Shown here: one piece after another, positions 11,350 to 25,200 of the stretch
Layout: each line of letters begins with the position of its first letter
Numbering within the stretch: the first letter of the stretch is position 1
Assembly (NCBI GenBank): GCA_000708835.1
Contig: DF237116.1
Coordinates: 1 to 64,000 of the forward strand
Length of the DNA: 64,000 nt
Source of the DNA: Klebsormidium nitens
Taxonomy: Eukaryota > Streptophyta > Klebsormidiophyceae > Klebsormidiales > Klebsormidiaceae
Direction: 5' to 3'
Made by a program: the position numbers and the translations under genes
Notes under the pieces: generated by a model
What the model was told of the DNA's origin: nothing
Seen by the model: the letters and a program-made list of their open reading frames with translations, nothing else
The model's database searches: none

Positions 11350-14300
11350 CTAAGCAAGGCTGATGGGTGCAGGTGTGAAGATTCCGGTCTTGGCATACCA
11401 GTTCGGGGTGGGGCTGAAAGTGGTATTGCTCAGGTAAGTCCACAGAATTGTGGCAAAATGTTGGAGGACCTGCAAAGACGATTCCCAACCTTCAATATAT
11501 GTTGGCGCTTTTGCACAGAAAGGACGACACGAAAGTGGCTGGGCTGCCTTGAAAATGTGGCTCAATCAAATGGCTGCAAAGCAATCCGCACATCTTAGAC
11601 TATTCTCCGACGCCGAGTTCCTACCGAATAAGTAGAGAAGCACGTTGATGTGTTGAAGTTGAGATGCAAAGTGTAAGTGCGTCGGAACGTTTGAGCACAA
11701 CTCGAAATGACACTTGGGGATGTCTGCTCCCACAAACAAGATGTCTTGCTCAATCAGACACCGAAGTAGCTCTAGCAAAAGGCGTCGAAGAAGTAGGGGA
11801 AGAACGGACTTGGAAGGGGTTTTCTTGTGGCCCCACGAGCTGCGCTCGGTTCGACCAAACCTCCGAGATGCTATTGGCAGCCGTGTCTGGTGCGCTCGTG
11901 AAAAAGTGCGCCTTCACCGGGTTACGTTTGGATCGAAAACAGAGACCAGCTGAAGCAAAGCAATCAGCTGCTAAGTTTTTGAGGGTCTTTAAATGTGGAG
12001 TGGGTGATTGAAATAAGATGACGAGACGCGACTCACCGGGACCTGGACGGTGATGAGGGCGTTGGTCGGATCGATAAGAATGAACTGCTTGACGACGGGG
12101 GCCGTCGTGTTGGCGAGCGGGTTAGCGGCGGTAGCCAGGGCGAGGTTCGTGGTCAGGTAACCAAGAATGGCGCCGACGCTGGTGATGCTGCAAACAGACG
12201 GGTTGAAAAGGTTAACGATGAGGGTTTACACTGCGACTAACAATGAGGTTAGTGATGAGAGTTAACAGTAAGCGTCTCTCGGTTCTGGACGGCAACTAAG
12301 TAGCGTCAAATAGCTATCACAGAGGCCGCAAAGTGCGAAGCCTTCCACTGAGATGCTCAAGTCAGGGTGCTGCCCTCGGAAAGGGGCAGTTCCTCTGACC
12401 ACTAGCAAGTGTGCGTTTCTTACGCTCTTAAGGGAATGAAACAAGAGTGAGATAAACGAACTCGACGAGTACAATAATACACTATTTGCGTCAAGGAGAC
12501 GTGTATTCACACGCTGAGGAGTCCTAGACGTTCACCACCTCACAAAGGAGTCAAGTGAGCATCTTCTCGAAAGAATGCTCACTTCAACGGGCCGGACGTG
12601 TTGGCGGCAAACACGGTGAGGTCGTTGGTGATATATGTCACCACAGCAGTGGCGTTCTGCGCGATGGCAGCGGTCGCGAAGCCCAGGGTACGGGCCACAA
12701 CGGCGGCCTGGGCAATCGTCGCATTGGCGGTGGCGTTCATGGTTGAGTTCCCGGCAATCGCGGTTGCGGTGGTGTTGGCTGCGACGGTGGTCGTGTTGGC
12801 AGGGACGGTGGTCATGTTGGCGGCAACATCTGCAAAAACAGTCAGAAAGAGTTGACACCAAGCAATCTACCAAAGGCAGAGGTTGCCACCAAGAAAGAGG
12901 AGAACGGCGGCGGATGCGATACCAGTGTGTTGGCAGCGATGCTAGTAATGTTGGTGGCACTACCAGATGGAGAGTGACTTCAAGCTGGGAAACAAACACC
13001 AAGCTCGAGAACTCTGCACCAAGCTGGAGAATTTGACACCAAGCTGAAGAATTTGACGCCAAGGTGGAAAGGGTTTTAGGGTTTTAGGGTTCGCCCCCTA
13101 AGATTCTCCAGGAAAGCCTGCTGATAGTGCCCGTGTTTCGAAAATGAAGCAGTTTGTCAATGCCCAGTCTTTCCCTATATATTGACTACTTGGAAGGCCC
13201 GATGCGGATTCTCTGGTCACAAGCCAAACAGCTTCTAGCGGGTGCAACTCACTACCACTACGGAACTTGGAATGTCTGCGAGCCTAAAACTACAGATTAT
13301 GAAACTAGAAGCATGGCTCACCAGCAACGACAACGGTTCCAGTCATGGAGGCGTGCACAGTGCACACGTAGGTGTAGGTTCCAGGAAGAGTGGGGGTGAA
13401 GCTGACGTTGTAGGGAGCCCTGATAGGCTGGGGGGGGACCGTGAGCCCCACAATACCATTGGTAGCGATGCCAGTGAAGCCGGCAGGGAAGGTCAGGACT
13501 GCGGCAATAGAGAGAGACCAAAGTCAACCAGAAATTTTGCGCGATAACAATGAGCAGATTCAACAGGCAAAAGTTCTTCCGAATACTTGTAGGCCATGGA
13601 ATTTTTGAAAAATTGGTACTTGCGGAGACACTAAGTCGAAATCACGCAGGCGCACAGGAAGAGCATGGCAAATTGGCGCGTAGAATGCTTTATATCCTTC
13701 AGAAAGCGTCAGCAAAGCAACACTCCATATGAGCACTCAAGCACAAGCGACTATATGAGCAAGAGCCCTTGAGCAGTACGAGATGATTCTTTGAAGCCTC
13801 CAAGATTTTAAATAGATCGGAACTCACATTGGATGTCATGGGGAGCCGTGTCCGTCCAGGTCCAGATGATCGTGTCTCCCACATTGACAGTGTCAGACAG
13901 AGTGATCGGCACCCTCCAGTCCTTGTTGATGACAGCCGCCGACGCTGCAAGACAGTGTTCCAATTTCATTGTTAGTGCTTTGCTTTCTTCAACGGCTGAT
14001 TAGGTATATGGCTCCTTCGGATGGGAGATGTTCCTGATGCTTCTTCAGTAAGTCTGAGAAATCACAAAGTTGTTTAGTTTCTCCCCCTGATGTCTCGTGT
14101 TAGTGACAAAGCATCCTCCATTCTGCTGGTGTCAAAGTTTCTTGGGGTTTGCACAAAGAAAGAGATAATGTACTGCCTGCCGCTTACACCTAGAACGCGT
14201 TCTGACGACATATCTGCATGCAGACAACCCTCCTTCAATCCTTAATTACGCTGTTCCCTGTCCTCTTGCTGTCCAAGGTGGAAGTGCACCACCCGTATGC

Positions 14301-15283
14301 AGATCTGTGGAAGGCATTAAATGTAACATGTACCCCCTGTGCTCTCAATATTCTGGGGGACTTCCTGAGCATCATAGGGAAAAGATGGCGCCATCATGTG
14401 ACCAAAGCTAGACACCCCGATCACAAGCCCCAGCTAAGAGGAAATGCTTTTACGTACACACGCAGCCGGGACAAGTTTCCTGCTCAAAGATGAAGCCCAG
14501 AAGCAGCTCTGTGTGCTTGCACGACTCCAGAGAGAACGAGCACAATACTTGAACCAGGATTCTGTTCCGCGTTTGAGCCGGACAATTCTAGATTCAGTTC
14601 AAAAAGGAGCACTGTAAGAAGCAGAATGTCCCCTTGCTTTCTGGGTTGAAAAGCTTCTTACAAGGCACATGCTGCACCTTTTTGGCAGATCTTGAATCTC
14701 TGGCAGAAGTGGTCATGTCAATTACCGCGGTGTGTTCTGTCATACATGACCAATGCCAGGCACGACTCCAAAAGGCTGCAACTTTCAATCCTTCAGGGCA
14801 CTGCCCCGAACATTGCTGACATAGATATTTTCAATTTCGAAAACACGTCTAAGCCCGCGCTTAGGGACGTGTGGTCATTCAGGTAGTGCACCGCCTAGTC
14901 CACTCATTTGGTTTTGAGCTAGATCTGGTTCGCGAAAGAAACAAACCTCCAAAAAGAAGCAGACGCAATGCTGGGAATCTGGTTACAATCCGACGGCCTC
15001 GTGCAGACATAGAGAATAAATGACTTCACGAAAAGCAGATTTGGGACTGACAATGCTTTAGAGACGAAAGGCATGAAGAGCTGGAGCTAACCATTAGCAT
15101 GCTGCATTCTGACATTAAGCTCATAAACAAGGCTTCGGGTACATAATGCAAGGCTACATAAACGTAAACCTCTGCATTTCAGCAGCAACCTTGATCCGGA
15201 CACAAATGGAGAGATTCCTGCTCACCTTGGTGAACAGCAAGCGCGAGCACCGCGCACAGGATGAGGGACTTCATGGCGGCCAT
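11350..15283 (-). CDS. Secreted cupredoxin (type 1 copper) protein with N-glycosylation-rich tail, 289 aa
   Basis: Exons on the minus strand: 15283-15226, 13944-13828, 13498-13322, 12829-12583, 12187-12037, 11469-11350. They total 870 nt and all junctions are in phase. Residues 1-22 form a signal peptide (MAAMKSLILCAVLALAVHQ, then ASA). Residues 24-117 are a plastocyanin-like cupredoxin: GDTIIWTWTDTAPHD supplies His55, and YVCTVHASM supplies Cys104, His107 and Met110, a complete type 1 copper set. This implies a secreted electron-transfer or copper-binding role in the cell wall or periplasm. From about residue 118 the protein is Ala/Thr/Asn-rich with many N-x-T/S sequons. The physiological partner is unknown. 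The last exon (11469-11350) is chosen only on acceptor, phase and stop, and is the least certain; it adds VLQHFATILWTYL and a TAG. No GPI signal is obvious. Confidence 0.85.
12996..13070. repeat. Short 20-21-bp tandem repeat in cupredoxin intron 3
   Basis: About 3.5 units of CACCAAGCTGGAGAATTTGA-type sequence run from 12996 to 13070, with single-base changes between units. Confidence 0.8.
13071..13091 (+). repeat. Short interstitial telomere-like tract
   Basis: GGGTTTTAGGGTTTTAGGG, about two and a half TTTTAGGG units, directly follows the 20-bp tandem repeat inside intron 3 of the cupredoxin gene. It is too short to be a telomere and may be an interstitial remnant or chance. Confidence 0.6.
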
Positions 15284-18200
15284 GTGAGCTGTAGGGTCAA
15301 CGATGGTCCTTCTGCTGAGCTGGTTGTGGCGTTTGCTGAAGACTGTGAAGTGCTCAGTCGAGGACCACAATGAAATCCACCAGCTTTGCCTACGTAAACC
15401 TTTTGGCAACTCGGCAATTGCAACAAGCAGCTTCTAGATCTGTACATTCAAAATGTTCAAATTGTACTCTGCACAAAGTCGATCAGTTCTTGCCGGCAGC
15501 CTGGAGAACTTTCCTGTCCAAATTACATATTCAGAATATTAAATCTCAGCTAATATTACCGTACACGAATTCGGAATGTAGCTAGTTAACAGAAACTTAG
15601 ACCCAGACATGGTTAAGAGCTCCGCATACCGTACGAGCCCCAGAACCGAGTCGGGTCCACAAGTGGATCGGGCTGAGCTAGAAGTGGATCGCTTTATTTG
15701 TTATCTTGTTCCAGTCTACGCCGATCGCCGATCCATCAAGTTTTCTTGCTCTTTTTGGCCAAAATCGAAGGTTTTCAGGGCTGCAAGGACCTCCTCGGGG
15801 CCAAATCAAATTGCGATTGCTGCCCTCGATGGGGCTCAGTAAGACAGGATATGTGCAGAAAACCGCTTCTAAAACGGTCCATATTTGGTCCCAGCATTGC
15901 AAATAAGCGCTCAAAAAATAGGTGAGCCGGTATAGGGTCTCGTACGGTACTTGTGCATATAAACCACCCTTTCACTAACCCAACCCAGGGTTCCTCCATT
16001 ATTATCTACCCGTCTTATAACCAAAATGGGAGACCAACGCAGGCGGCCTGGCCCTGGCCCTTAATTTAGAAATGAGTCAAATAATCAATTGGATGTTGAC
16101 GATCGAGGCTCAGGTGATGTAGGTGATGTCAGGACCGATCAGAAGTCACCGTCTCCTTGCCCGGCCGCTGCGAAGTATCCCGGTAGTAGTCGGTAGACCC
16201 GTTTCAGGTTAGCTTCAAATGAGTTTAAAGAACCGTAGGAAGGCTGGATACCTATTGTGGTATTCATTTTCAGTCTGCGCTTTCTCGTATCGGGTTTTAG
16301 ATCCTTGTTAGCCCAGGGTTAGCAGGTGCCAGCCTCCGGGTGGTTGGCTGGACTCCAGAGTCCACTGAGCATGTAGGGCCAAGGATCGGCTGGCTCAGTT
16401 CACAGTGACGCATGCAATGATGACTCAGCATCTGATGTATGCGCGGGGCCCGGGCCCGCGCTAGGATGTCAACACCAGCCTGCGTACATTCCGAAGGTTG
16501 GATTGACACCAGATCTAACCAAACGACCCGCAATGATCGTTGATGGAAAACTGTGTCAACGTTCTCGAATCGAACCTAGGGCCGCCGACGTGGCTCAACA
16601 TGATGAACCGAGGACTCCCAAAAACCCCAGTTGATCTCTACTCTGCTCCCACTCTGCTCCCGGCGCGTGACTGTGACAGAACCGGCTACCTATCGTAGTT
16701 TGATTTATTCGGCACCTAGGATAGCTTCCAGTGCCAGTCCTGAGTCCTGACTCCAAGTTACCTTACCAGGCGGGCATTTAATATGCCGAAATGTGGAAAG
16801 CAATTGCCAAAAATACGGTAGGACCAGGTAGGACAGTGCGCCGGCCGGTATTCTGTTTCTCGACCTATTGAGCGTTCCGGGGCACACTGCTCGGGGTGCG
16901 CCGGTGATCGGTCAGTGCGTCGGTAACGTATCCGGGGTAGCCAATTGCCACCTGGCAGCCTGCGCGGGTTCCGACGAAAGTACGTGACGGCCCGGTGCGT
17001 TCGGACGACTCGGACACCAGGCAGGCTGCTCATCTGACTTGTAACCTATTCTTGAAACTGGACGTACGCTTTAAAAACATCCTGACCGCATAAGCGATTC
17101 TGTCAGGGCCTGTAGAGCCGTACGATAAGGGTCAGCATTCGTAACCGTGTCTTGATTCCTGTGCACAGTGTGCAGACTGCACTCTACGTGCCCCATGTGC
17201 AACTGAGGGTGACTGACTCAGCTCAGATTGGCCGGTAAATGCTCAACGACCTTGCCTGAAACAGCATGACGTCTTGTCTTGTTATTTTCAGACAGCGTTT
17301 TGACACTAGCAGGCGCTGACAATTCCATTGGCAGACTCAGAAGCCCTTCTGTGCAGTTTGCACAATCTGCCGCCCTACACGTAAGATTCACCTCAAGTTT
17401 GTTCACCTAATCTTTGTAGCGTGCGAGAATCTCGCAAACAAACCAGATACGTGGTGCCAGCTTCAACGATTCAATCTCAACTGTTCACATAACTACTTTA
17501 ATCTGCTGTGTTGCATGAGAAGGCAGTCCTACCTAGATACTACGATCGACAAGACAGAGCTGCCTATGTATAGACACGGGGCCCCATGGCCCCATTGTTC
17601 AACTGTCTGAGGAGCACCCCGTGCATGGCACATGCCCTTATCCCCTGAAGCAATTTCAACATTCAAACACAATCCTAAAAATAGATGCTTGAGAATACTT
17701 CTGAAGCTCTATACTGTCGCTAGAAAGGGCTCAGAAACGGGTGAAGGGAGCTCATTTCCAAAGCTTCCAAGTTCCAAGCTTCAGACAAAGTGGTGGTAGG
17801 CGCAATGCTGGGTTGCTAGCTCCAATCACAAACGAATTGTGCAGCGTACATACCTGCCAACCCTCCTGAGCTCCTGCGTCGTTCTTTCAGAAAGGGCTGG
17901 CCATCGGAGTGGTGACGAGGGTGTGAGGTCACGTTGCAGCTCCTCTGTGCAGGTTGGAAAGTCCAATATTGGTTTGACGCGACAGAAACTTTGTGAGAAG
18001 TCTGCAATACAGGTGAGGGCCAGCAATGCTTCTGCTGGCTGTGAGGTTTTGCTGAACCTGTGCTCTCTGTTGTCTGATAATCATGTCTCCATACCACCAC
18101 AGTATTTTTCAGAAACTTTTTGAAAAAGTCTTCTGCATTCGGACAAAGGTGGTTGAGTGGCGGGGTCAAAACCCTCTCAAGATAGGTAACCCTACTCACA

Positions 18201-19233
18201 AGGTGCTGAGAAAAAACAAGGCATGACCACTTTCTTATGGTCAGAGGGCAGGGCCTAGCCAAACAGATTAACGGCCCGGACAGACGTCAGACTTTGGTGG
18301 AACCAGGACCAAATGCGTAAATCTCCCTCCTTCAGGCTTGTTCTCAATTGAGCTCCTGATTCTAAGCAACAAGAGTTTCAAACTTGGAGAAGGAAAATTG
18401 TTTTGAGCTTGCAGGAAAATGAGAATGCAAAGATAACACTTACAACATGGGGCCATTGGTGCGCTCAAAATCAAACTAAAAGATGGCCACCTAAGAGTTT
18501 TGTCGAGCACCTCTCTTTCAAAATCTTGGTTTGGCCTTGGATCGAAGATTGTTCTAGGTATCAAATATCAACAACGCTCACTAAAAGCCCCATAGTGCAG
18601 TCTGAAAAGGCGATACATTTCAGATTGAGTTTTACCAACCGCACTGGAGTCTGATGTTTGTTTGATCTCCTGTGGTCAAAAGCTGCTGCTCTATCTCCAC
18701 CTCTATGACATATTCCATACTTGGCCGTTCTCCTTCAGACTTTCTTGCTTTCTGCTCCATGTCAACTCCTGTATGACAGTGCGCTTTTCACCCTCTGAAA
18801 GAGCCCTTGGCACCTTCTACTATGCAACATTTGCCATTTTGTGCTTAAGAATAAGGAGCATGTGGCAGATCTCACTTGATATAAACACCTCAAAGCGCCA
18901 TTTGCACTGAAAGATGGCCATGACATGGCTGGTAAAATATTTACACAGCTTTGGCACTAGTAATCTTTTGGTCCAGAGTTGTCCTTGCCGAACTTGTACA
19001 CCTGCGACCACCCCAAGCTTCCTCGGGAATCTGGCAAGAGTCCAGCCAAACAAAAAAGAAGGCATTTTTGCTCTTCAGATTCTCTTGTATTACGCCCAAC
19101 TGTATTCCATGGGCCTTCTAATTTGAAAATCTCTAGCTGATAAGTCCCATTCTATCTAGAACCTCCTACAATGTATCAGTGACACTGGTGGTATATTCTG
19201 CTAGCTAACCTTTCCCCAACCGTCTGATTGCAG
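15284..19233. other. Divergent intergenic region, cupredoxin / YHYH gene
   Basis: Nearly 4 kb lie between the divergent start codons of the cupredoxin (minus) and YHYH (plus) genes, so both promoters should lie here. No exon with recognisable homology was found. Open frames present (for example 17816-18262 minus) look like chance. An acceptor-like tract ending TTGCAG at 19228-19233, just before the YHYH start, suggests that gene has a 5' UTR intron. Confidence 0.45.
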
Positions 19234-19240
19234 GTTTACT

Positions 19241-22200
19241 ATGGGGGCCCAAAGCTTTTACGTTGCCTGCTCAGCGCTACTGCTCCTGCTCCTCGTGATA
19301 AGTGGTGTCAACGCCCAGCCTGGGTGCCCACAGCCTGGTACGCAGTTCCTTAGCTTGACACCATCCGGCAGTAGAATTTTAGACAAGAAACACCAACTGA
19401 GTGCCTGCTTAGTAGGAATGAATGACTGAGCGTCTGTTCGTATCTGCAGTATTGAATGTGCGCATGTCTCCATGGGAGGGGGACTTTCGAGAGCTCTTTC
19501 ATCAGATTAGCCGGTAGAGATTTTGTAAACCATCTTCGCAGAACTCTGGCCGTTGAAAATACCGCCAATGCCTTTGTCAGCCTTTGCTTGTGCTGGCCGG
19601 CAAAAGGGCGTACTTCATGGGACCGGTCAATTTCGCTGCTTTCTGTATGTGATCGAGGGTGGTGTCATTATAAAGCCATGAAGCTGCTATGGCCTGCCTC
19701 ATTTCCAGACGGATCTACCTGCCTCAAACCTCCATCCTCCCTTCAGCATGGCTCTCAATGCGGCTCCGTTTCTATCTTACAAAAGGGGCCGTCGCAAGGC
19801 CCGTAACTCTTCCCCTCAACTTTGGTTTGACCCAAAATCTGTCAAGGATTTTGTTGTTTTAGGGTCTCCTTTCAAGGAGGTCATCCAGGTGTGACCACTT
19901 CCGAACACCCTGCTTTAACTTATTTGGCCGTATGATCAGCAATCATTACCGCGCTCTCAACTTTTGTCTACGTTACGTCAATATTTGTCGACCTTTCTCG
20001 TTTCAGGGGGTCCCCCGCCAGTGGGGCCGGTGCCTACCAACTGCCCCCCCCGGCTGCCAGAGAACAACGGGCCACTCTGCGGGCTCACAGCAGACGCCTC
20101 TCAGTTTAGCATTGCCGCAAGCGGGAGCTTCTGGTACGTCATCATGCTCGTACCTGACGTCATCTTCATCGTGAGGATGCTTCTGTAGTTGCTTGGAAAG
20201 GACATCCGTTCTCTTGTTGAAAAGAGGGCTCGCTCTTTTTTCTTACACGGTGGCGCGAAGTGCTCCGAATGGGCAAGGGACTACGAATGCATGCTCCCAC
20301 ATTTTGAGCATTCACTTCTTTTTAACTATTACTTCGTTGTCATTCTGCTGCATTTCGCCTCCATTCCGTTTCTGTTTCACAGTTTAATCTCTTCCAACGA
20401 CAGCACCTCGGATTTGCGGGTCAAGGCTCTGGCAGCATACAAGACTTTGGGTCTCCCCACATTTACATATCGGAGACACGTCAATCCAAGACCTTCAAAC
20501 CACAGAGCGCAGCTGCTGAGCCAGTAATCACAGGACCAGTCATTCCAGGCCCCCCTGCCCTCCAAACAGAGTGCTCGACTTTCGGTCCTAAAAGGGAATC
20601 AATCTGGCTTTACCATTATCAACCTCGTTTGTCAGGCTGACCTGCCTTGACCCTGCCCTAAGCCGGAATCAAACCGCTTGTTTAGCAAATGCTCAACTCC
20701 TCTGGTGACAAAAGCAAAGCGATTTGGCCTAACCCTGCCCTCAGCCGGCTCAAAACCCGCTTTCCAGGCGCATCCGGAGCAACAGTTGCCCCAACTACGA
20801 CTGGACCGGTCAGTCCAGCCCCGCGCGCGGAGCCGTACAACAGAATCTCAACCTTTTGATTCCCCGTCATCCCATACTCCAAAAGGGGACCGGAACATTT
20901 GTGGGCACTAGTAGCCCGGTCAGGGGACCCATCGGCGTGGCGTTCAATGCGGTTGCCATGTTCAGGTGAGCGGCTCTCTTCTCGTTCTTGTTGTTTTGCC
21001 CCAGCTTATCTCCGGCTTGCTTCCGCCTGTTCCGCCTGATTCTCTGTCTTCGCTAATTGGAAGGTGAATCAATCTTCGCATTTTCTTCCTGGCTGGTTCG
21101 CTGAGCGGAGGTACCTTAAACGGATTTCTGTGGCTGTTACATTTGACAACAAAGCAACCAACTCGACACGTGCTTCAATGGTTTGGAGCCTAAAACTACT
21201 TCGGTAGAACTCAAACGCTAAATCGGCCTATCTTGGTGGCAGTCATTACAAGGCCAGAGTTCTTCGACCGTAATGACATGCAGAAGTCCTGTGAAAGGAT
21301 GAACGCTTTCAGCCGGTCGAACAACGTCGTCATCTCTTCGCAGCTTTGTCGATGCTCTTGGTCGCAACGCGATCCTCTTCGAAGGATTCACTTTCGACTA
21401 ATGCGGCGGACACCTGGCGCCCAATCCCAGCACTGACCACTTCCACCACTTCCACCGGGGATGGTTCACCGGCCGGTCAATATCAATAAGCTCCAACTAA
21501 CCCGAAAAATCCTAACCCAAAAAAGAACCTGCTCCGCACCCCCTCCCCACCCTGATCCCCTGCGTAATTCTTATACCCGTCCCAGTGCGCTTACCAAATA
21601 ACACGTTAGCATTCATTCCGTTCCTGATATTGAAGCTGACATCACCCCCATTTCTTGCAGTCCGGTTGACGCCCTAGGCCGCGACGCCCTCCTCTTCGAA
21701 GGCTTCACCTTCGACCAGTGCGGCGGCCACGTGGCACCCGGCCCCAACATCTACCACTACCACACCATGCCCGGGGATGGCGCCCCGGGCAGTCACAACA
21801 ACACCCTGAACGAGGACTTCAACTTCTGTGCGCCGGTTGCGCCGCTAGTCGCGGGATCGCCAACCGGGCACTCGCCCGTGTTTGGGATCTTCTATGACGG
21901 GATCCCAATCTACGGTCCTCGGGTAAGGAACAACTTTTATTGTCTCTGCGAGCAGCTCCGTTTCGATGCTTCATGCTAGAACGAAGACTTCAGTTTCTGC
22001 GGGCCCGTCGCGCCGCTAGTCGCTGGATCGCCAACCGGGCACTCGCCCGTGTTTGGGATCTTCTATGACGGGATTCCAATTTACGGTCCTCGGGTAAGGA
22101 AGCAATTCAATATTTGGGCGAGCGCCTCTGCTTTGGAAGTTTGCAGAACGCCAAACGCGCCGCTACCGAGAGATTGCAACTTGGGCGCTTGCTCATACTT

Positions 22201-25200
22201 AACATTTACCAAGACGGGATCCCAGTTGACGGGTTCCGAACAAGAAAATTGTTTATATACCTAAGCAGGATACTAGCTTTCCCCTCGCCAGTTCAGCGCA
22301 GATGGTGTCAGTTTGACCAGGGCTTGCCCGATACAGGATGTCGCCACGTTTAGCCGTCAGGGTTGGCGGTCTTGGTCAGGGGCTTTTGCACTCAGGTTCA
22401 TCACCTAGATCTTTCAGCTCGGAATGTCAGTAGAAACACTCTGCCTGTCTTCGAAAGAAATTGATTCATTGAAGGGACGACCAGATTTCGAACGAGCTGC
22501 GGGACGATCTGGCCGGCTATCTCGATCGTCCGTCGTTCGCAAAGAATTGCGAACGGGCTTGAAGTGCCGTTCAGCTTGAGAGATAAGTCAGGAACGTCTG
22601 GCCCAAGAAAACCTTAAGGTTTCGAGAAACATCGAGAGCCCTGCTGCAAATCCAAAGGACTTTTTCGAACTTTTACTGAATGATTCCAGCTCTCTCATGT
22701 TACGGTACGCTATCTCTGCAGTTCACAAGTTAAAGACCAAAAGAGCATGCCGTCTTGAGGAACTAGAGCGAGACCTTTTTCCCGTTGCATTTGCAGGGCG
22801 ACAACGGCCAGCTCCCGCAGAACCTCGACGCCTGCAACGGACACGTGGACCAATCGTACCCGTATTACCATTACCACGCCACGAGCACATACCCTTACTT
22901 GGTGAGTTCTCCGAAACGCCGTTGCTTCATGCGCCAACCTGTTAAAGTTGGATTCAGTCAAATGTTTCCTCTTAGGGAATCAGTCTCTGTGCGCTCTTAG
23001 CCGGGCTCTGACTGTTCAGTCAAGCACGCCGCTGACTGATTTGCTTTGAGACTCCGCGTCTGTAGTAGCTCAGAAAACCGCGCCGACGGATTCGCAGCGA
23101 CGGGTAGTCGCGAGTTCCCTGTCTGTATGTCGCCGCAAGCGACTCGGGCCAAACGCGCTCAGCTCAATAGAGCCGACCATACAACCAGAAAGTTTCAGTA
23201 GGAACAACGATCTGATATCCGGATAAGCAGGTTCGCTATCATCTTACACTGAATCCTTAGCACAACATGACGTGTTCCGCACCCTAACCCACCCTCACTA
23301 ACATTCAGCGTCACCCAAAATCCGACTTCGTTGCAACAATCGGACCTTAAGAATATTTGAAGTGCAAAGATTTGAGTGATGTTGCATCTACGTTACAGGT
23401 AAACTGTCTCAAGGGCTGCGTTGATCAGTCGACGGGGAACAACAACTTCGGGAACGTTCCTTGCATTCCGGACGACGGTGAGGGGGTTTTCAGCTTCTCT
23501 GTTTATGCTCGTCGCTGTTTGTTTCCCTGTTCAGAGGCGTTGCGGTGTTCATTCTCCTGATCCGACGGCGCTGGGCTGTCTGGTCTCGTGATTCGACGGC
23601 GCTTTGGATCTCAGCATGCTTCTTGTTCCACAGTTCCTGTCATTAGGCTTGCAAAGAAAGCTAAAGAGAAGACTTTTGTTGAAGAGCACTGCGAGTGAAT
23701 CAAACGCAGATGCGACTTACCTGTTGTCGGATTGATATCGGCAGAGTCCCCAGCAAGTGCGCTTGGCGTGACGTCAGGTCAAAACGCCGCACGTGCAGTC
23801 TTTTCATGGGCGAGGTCAGAGGGCACCCTACATCTTCAGGAGAAGAAAGAATGTCAAGTTTTATCGTAAGGGTATGCTTGTCTCTCCGGTCTGTAATCCA
23901 GATGCCTACTCTCTTCGTTGCGCGTCCATAGGCCGAGCCTTGGAGCTTTATAACCCACAGCATTACGGGTCTTTAAGCTAGTAGACTGTCTTAATTAAGC
24001 TTTGCTCATCTGTTTCTTGCAGTCCAATACGACTATTCTATCCTCGTCACGCAATTCCCTAGGTCTGCTCTCCAAGCGGCTATCTACAGCGCCCCAGGCA
24101 CGTGCGATTCAGTCACCGGTGGATCTACCCCCCTGAACCAGTGCTTCAACAACGACGGGTCTTCGGTAAGCCGATCAAATAGTTCGTCCTTTTGTCTTAG
24201 GGACGGTTAGCAAAGATTCTCAACATAACTTGACTTGCGCCGTTGAACTAGAGCTTTTACAATGACGTTCTTTGCTAAGCCGATAAATTGGTTCAGCCGC
24301 CGAATTTGAGGAGGCTTGGCGAAACTTTTCTGAACAGAATCGGGTTTGCGCCCCAGAGGGAATCCTTTGAAAACGACGGGTCTTTGATGGCCGTATGGAC
24401 GGCTTCGTGGCATTTTTCTTGGAGGAGCTCGACCAGACAACACTCAAGATGTACTGAGGAGCTGCCAAACGCTTCAGATCAAACGCTTCAGATCAAACGC
24501 CTCGGTCTTCCATTGTGATTTGCCATCGCTTGTGAATATCCAAGGCCGCAAATCGCTTTCTCTAAAGGCTTCCTTCGCTTTTGTTTTGCCACAGCTTTCA
24601 CAAGCGATCCATTTTCCTGAGCTGGCAGAGAGCAGAAGATACCTGCTTTGATCACCATGTCCGTCCAGTTTCGTCGTTTTCGTTTTTTCTTCTCGTGTAC
24701 TACTCCGGTCGCCGTATGACGGCATCTCCTGACTGCAGAAGCCTTTCTTCTTTGGCAGTGATAGTCTTGCTTTCTGTTGCCGTTTCCAATCTATCTACAA
24801 GCCGTCCGCGCTTATATCTCCAGCTCTGAGTAGATTGCTTCTAGTCGGTCCTATCGTCACATGTCGGAGTTTGAGAAAGCCCTGATTACTCCTGTCGGTT
24901 CCGATGCTCAATGAAAGCTCTTGCTGATTAGAACGGTTTTTCCCTGATCGGCCCATCAGCTTCAAGTTTAGTCAACCCGCTCAGCCTGTGGCTTTTCCCC
25001 TCTCTTCCGATTTTTCCTCACACTTTTCGATCAAACCCGTTGACCTTTTGATTACCGTCTCGCTTCCGACTTTCTTCTCTCTTTTGTAAACGCCCCTCTC
25101 GTTTCTTCCGGTTCTCTTGCTGCGCCGGCCATTGCGGCCCGGTAGGCCCTTCCCCGACGTGCGAGAGCGGCTACACTGTCCCCAATCCAAATGCCTTAAG

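Noticed and set aside
12598-13036. Plus-strand frames opposite the cupredoxin tail
   Set aside because: Shadows of the Ala/Thr/Asn-rich exon 4, whose GCN/ACN codons keep the other strand open.
13071-13091. True telomeric repeat array
   Set aside because: Only about 20 bases and embedded in an intron of an intact gene.
17816-18262. 148-aa minus-strand open frame in the 4-kb intergenic region
   Set aside because: Composition is not coding-like, there are no homologous motifs, and no flanking splice sites were found.
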